Assembly: GCA_041389525.1 (NCBI GenBank)
Contig: JAWKRR010000073.1
Location: 1 to 32,695, forward strand
Direction of reading: 5' to 3'
Source of the DNA: JACKFB01 sp041389525
Lineage (GTDB): Bacteria > Myxococcota_A > UBA9042 > PHBI01 > JACKFB01
Length of the DNA stretch: 32,695 nt
A program made the translations under genes and the position numbers. Below are positions 32,297-32,695 of this stretch, piece by piece. Under the pieces are notes generated by a model that was not told the DNA's origin, did not search any database, and worked only from the letters and a program-made list of their open reading frames with translations. Position 1 is the stretch's first letter. Every line of letters begins with the position of its first letter.

Positions 32297-32695
32297 TTGC
32301 TCGCCCCACTTCGCCGCTTCGCCCTCACGGCCTTCGTCGCCATGCGACTGGTCCGCTCGCGGCGCTCACGTCGGCTCTCCGCCGTCACCTTCATCTCCAT
32401 CGTCGGTGTAGCCTGCGGCGTCTGGGCCCTGACGATGGTGCTGGGCGTGACGGGCGGGTTTCAGGGCGCCTTCCAGGAGCGCATCCTGGGCCTCTACCCG
32501 CACATGGTCGTCATCAAGCGGGCTGGCGATTTTCGCGAGTACCCCGAGCTGCTCGACGCGGTGCGGGCGACACCCGGCGTGGCCGCGGCGTCCCCGGCGA
32601 CCTACGACGACATGATGATCGCCGCGGGCGTTCACCGCTCGGGCGCGGTCATCAAGGGTGTCGAGCTGTCGAGCGTCGGCGGCGTGGTCGACCTC
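32297..32695 (+). CDS. lolC: LolC/LolE-family lipoprotein-releasing permease, N-terminal part
   Basis: This is the inner-membrane permease of the ABC transporter that extracts lipoproteins and hands them to LolA. The visible 133 residues show the family opening: a basic stretch (VRSRRSRRL), the first transmembrane helix (AVTFISIVGVACGVWALTMV) and LGVTGGFQGAFQERILGLYPHM. The periplasmic MacB-like region follows (ELLDAVRATPGVAAASPATYD, then HRSGAVIKGVELSSVGGV). LolC and LolE cannot be told apart here. I give TTG 32297 as start because it restores the usual helix before the basic stretch (LRRFALTAFVAMRLV); ATG 32342 is the alternative, and neither has a good ribosome site. The gene runs off the right edge. 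Confidence 0.88.
   Translation, partial: MLAPLRRFALTAFVAMRLVRSRRSRRLSAVTFISIVGVACGVWALTMVLGVTGGFQGAFQERILGLYPHMVVIKRAGDFREYPELLDAVRATPGVAAASPATYDDMMIAAGVHRSGAVIKGVELSSVGGVVDL

Noticed and set aside
1..32695. Mobile elements, phage genes, tRNA or rRNA genes
   Set aside because: No transposase, integrase or phage-like protein, no terminal repeats with target duplication, and no cloverleaf or rRNA signature was recognised in the gaps between genes.

Overview
This GC-rich window looks like chromosome from a member of the Myxococcota or a related former deltaproteobacterial lineage such as Bradymonadia. The reasons are the many large exported lipoproteins with Asp/Pro-rich linkers behind the lipobox, Cys-rich Dickkopf-like repeats, pre-peptidase (PPC) and Ig-like domains, a MXAN_5187-type protein and a deltaproteobacterial-type HflX. 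No phage, insertion sequence, CRISPR array, tRNA or rRNA was seen.

Left part (1-11,621, all minus strand). The N-terminal third of proS runs off the left edge. Upstream of it lies a three-gene operon that reads leftwards: an outer-membrane beta-barrel protein, then two very large paralogous lipoprotein metalloproteases (metzincin type, HEVGHxxGLRHNF plus a Met-turn). A hairpin terminator follows at 658-694. The junction of the two proteases carries a cluster of apparent frameshifts, although the rest of the window reads cleanly.

Middle part (11,700-21,432). hflX (plus strand) diverges from the operon and overlaps tail-to-tail with a HEAT-like lipoprotein gene. Next come a MXAN_5187-type protein, a translationally coupled pair (lipid-linked polysaccharide flippase plus small lipoprotein), a membrane-anchored TPR protein, and a pepA-ssb pair on the minus strand.

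Right part (21,585-32,695). A tightly overlapping plus-strand trio encodes aspartate kinase, a large multidomain lipoprotein, and a MidA-like methyltransferase with PqqD-like N-terminal domains. Then come lolA-rimO (minus), two overlapping small unknown genes (plus), an Ig-like (Big_5) lipoprotein (minus), and the start of a LolC/LolE-type lipoprotein-releasing permease.

The common theme is the cell envelope. Six predicted lipoproteins and one outer-membrane barrel sit alongside two Lol lipoprotein-trafficking components, mixed with housekeeping genes. The most promising candidates for something undescribed are the barrel plus twin metzincin-lipoprotein operon and the lipoprotein plus PqqD-like/MidA methyltransferase pair. 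Several promoters show strong -35 boxes with palindromes in or next to the spacer.
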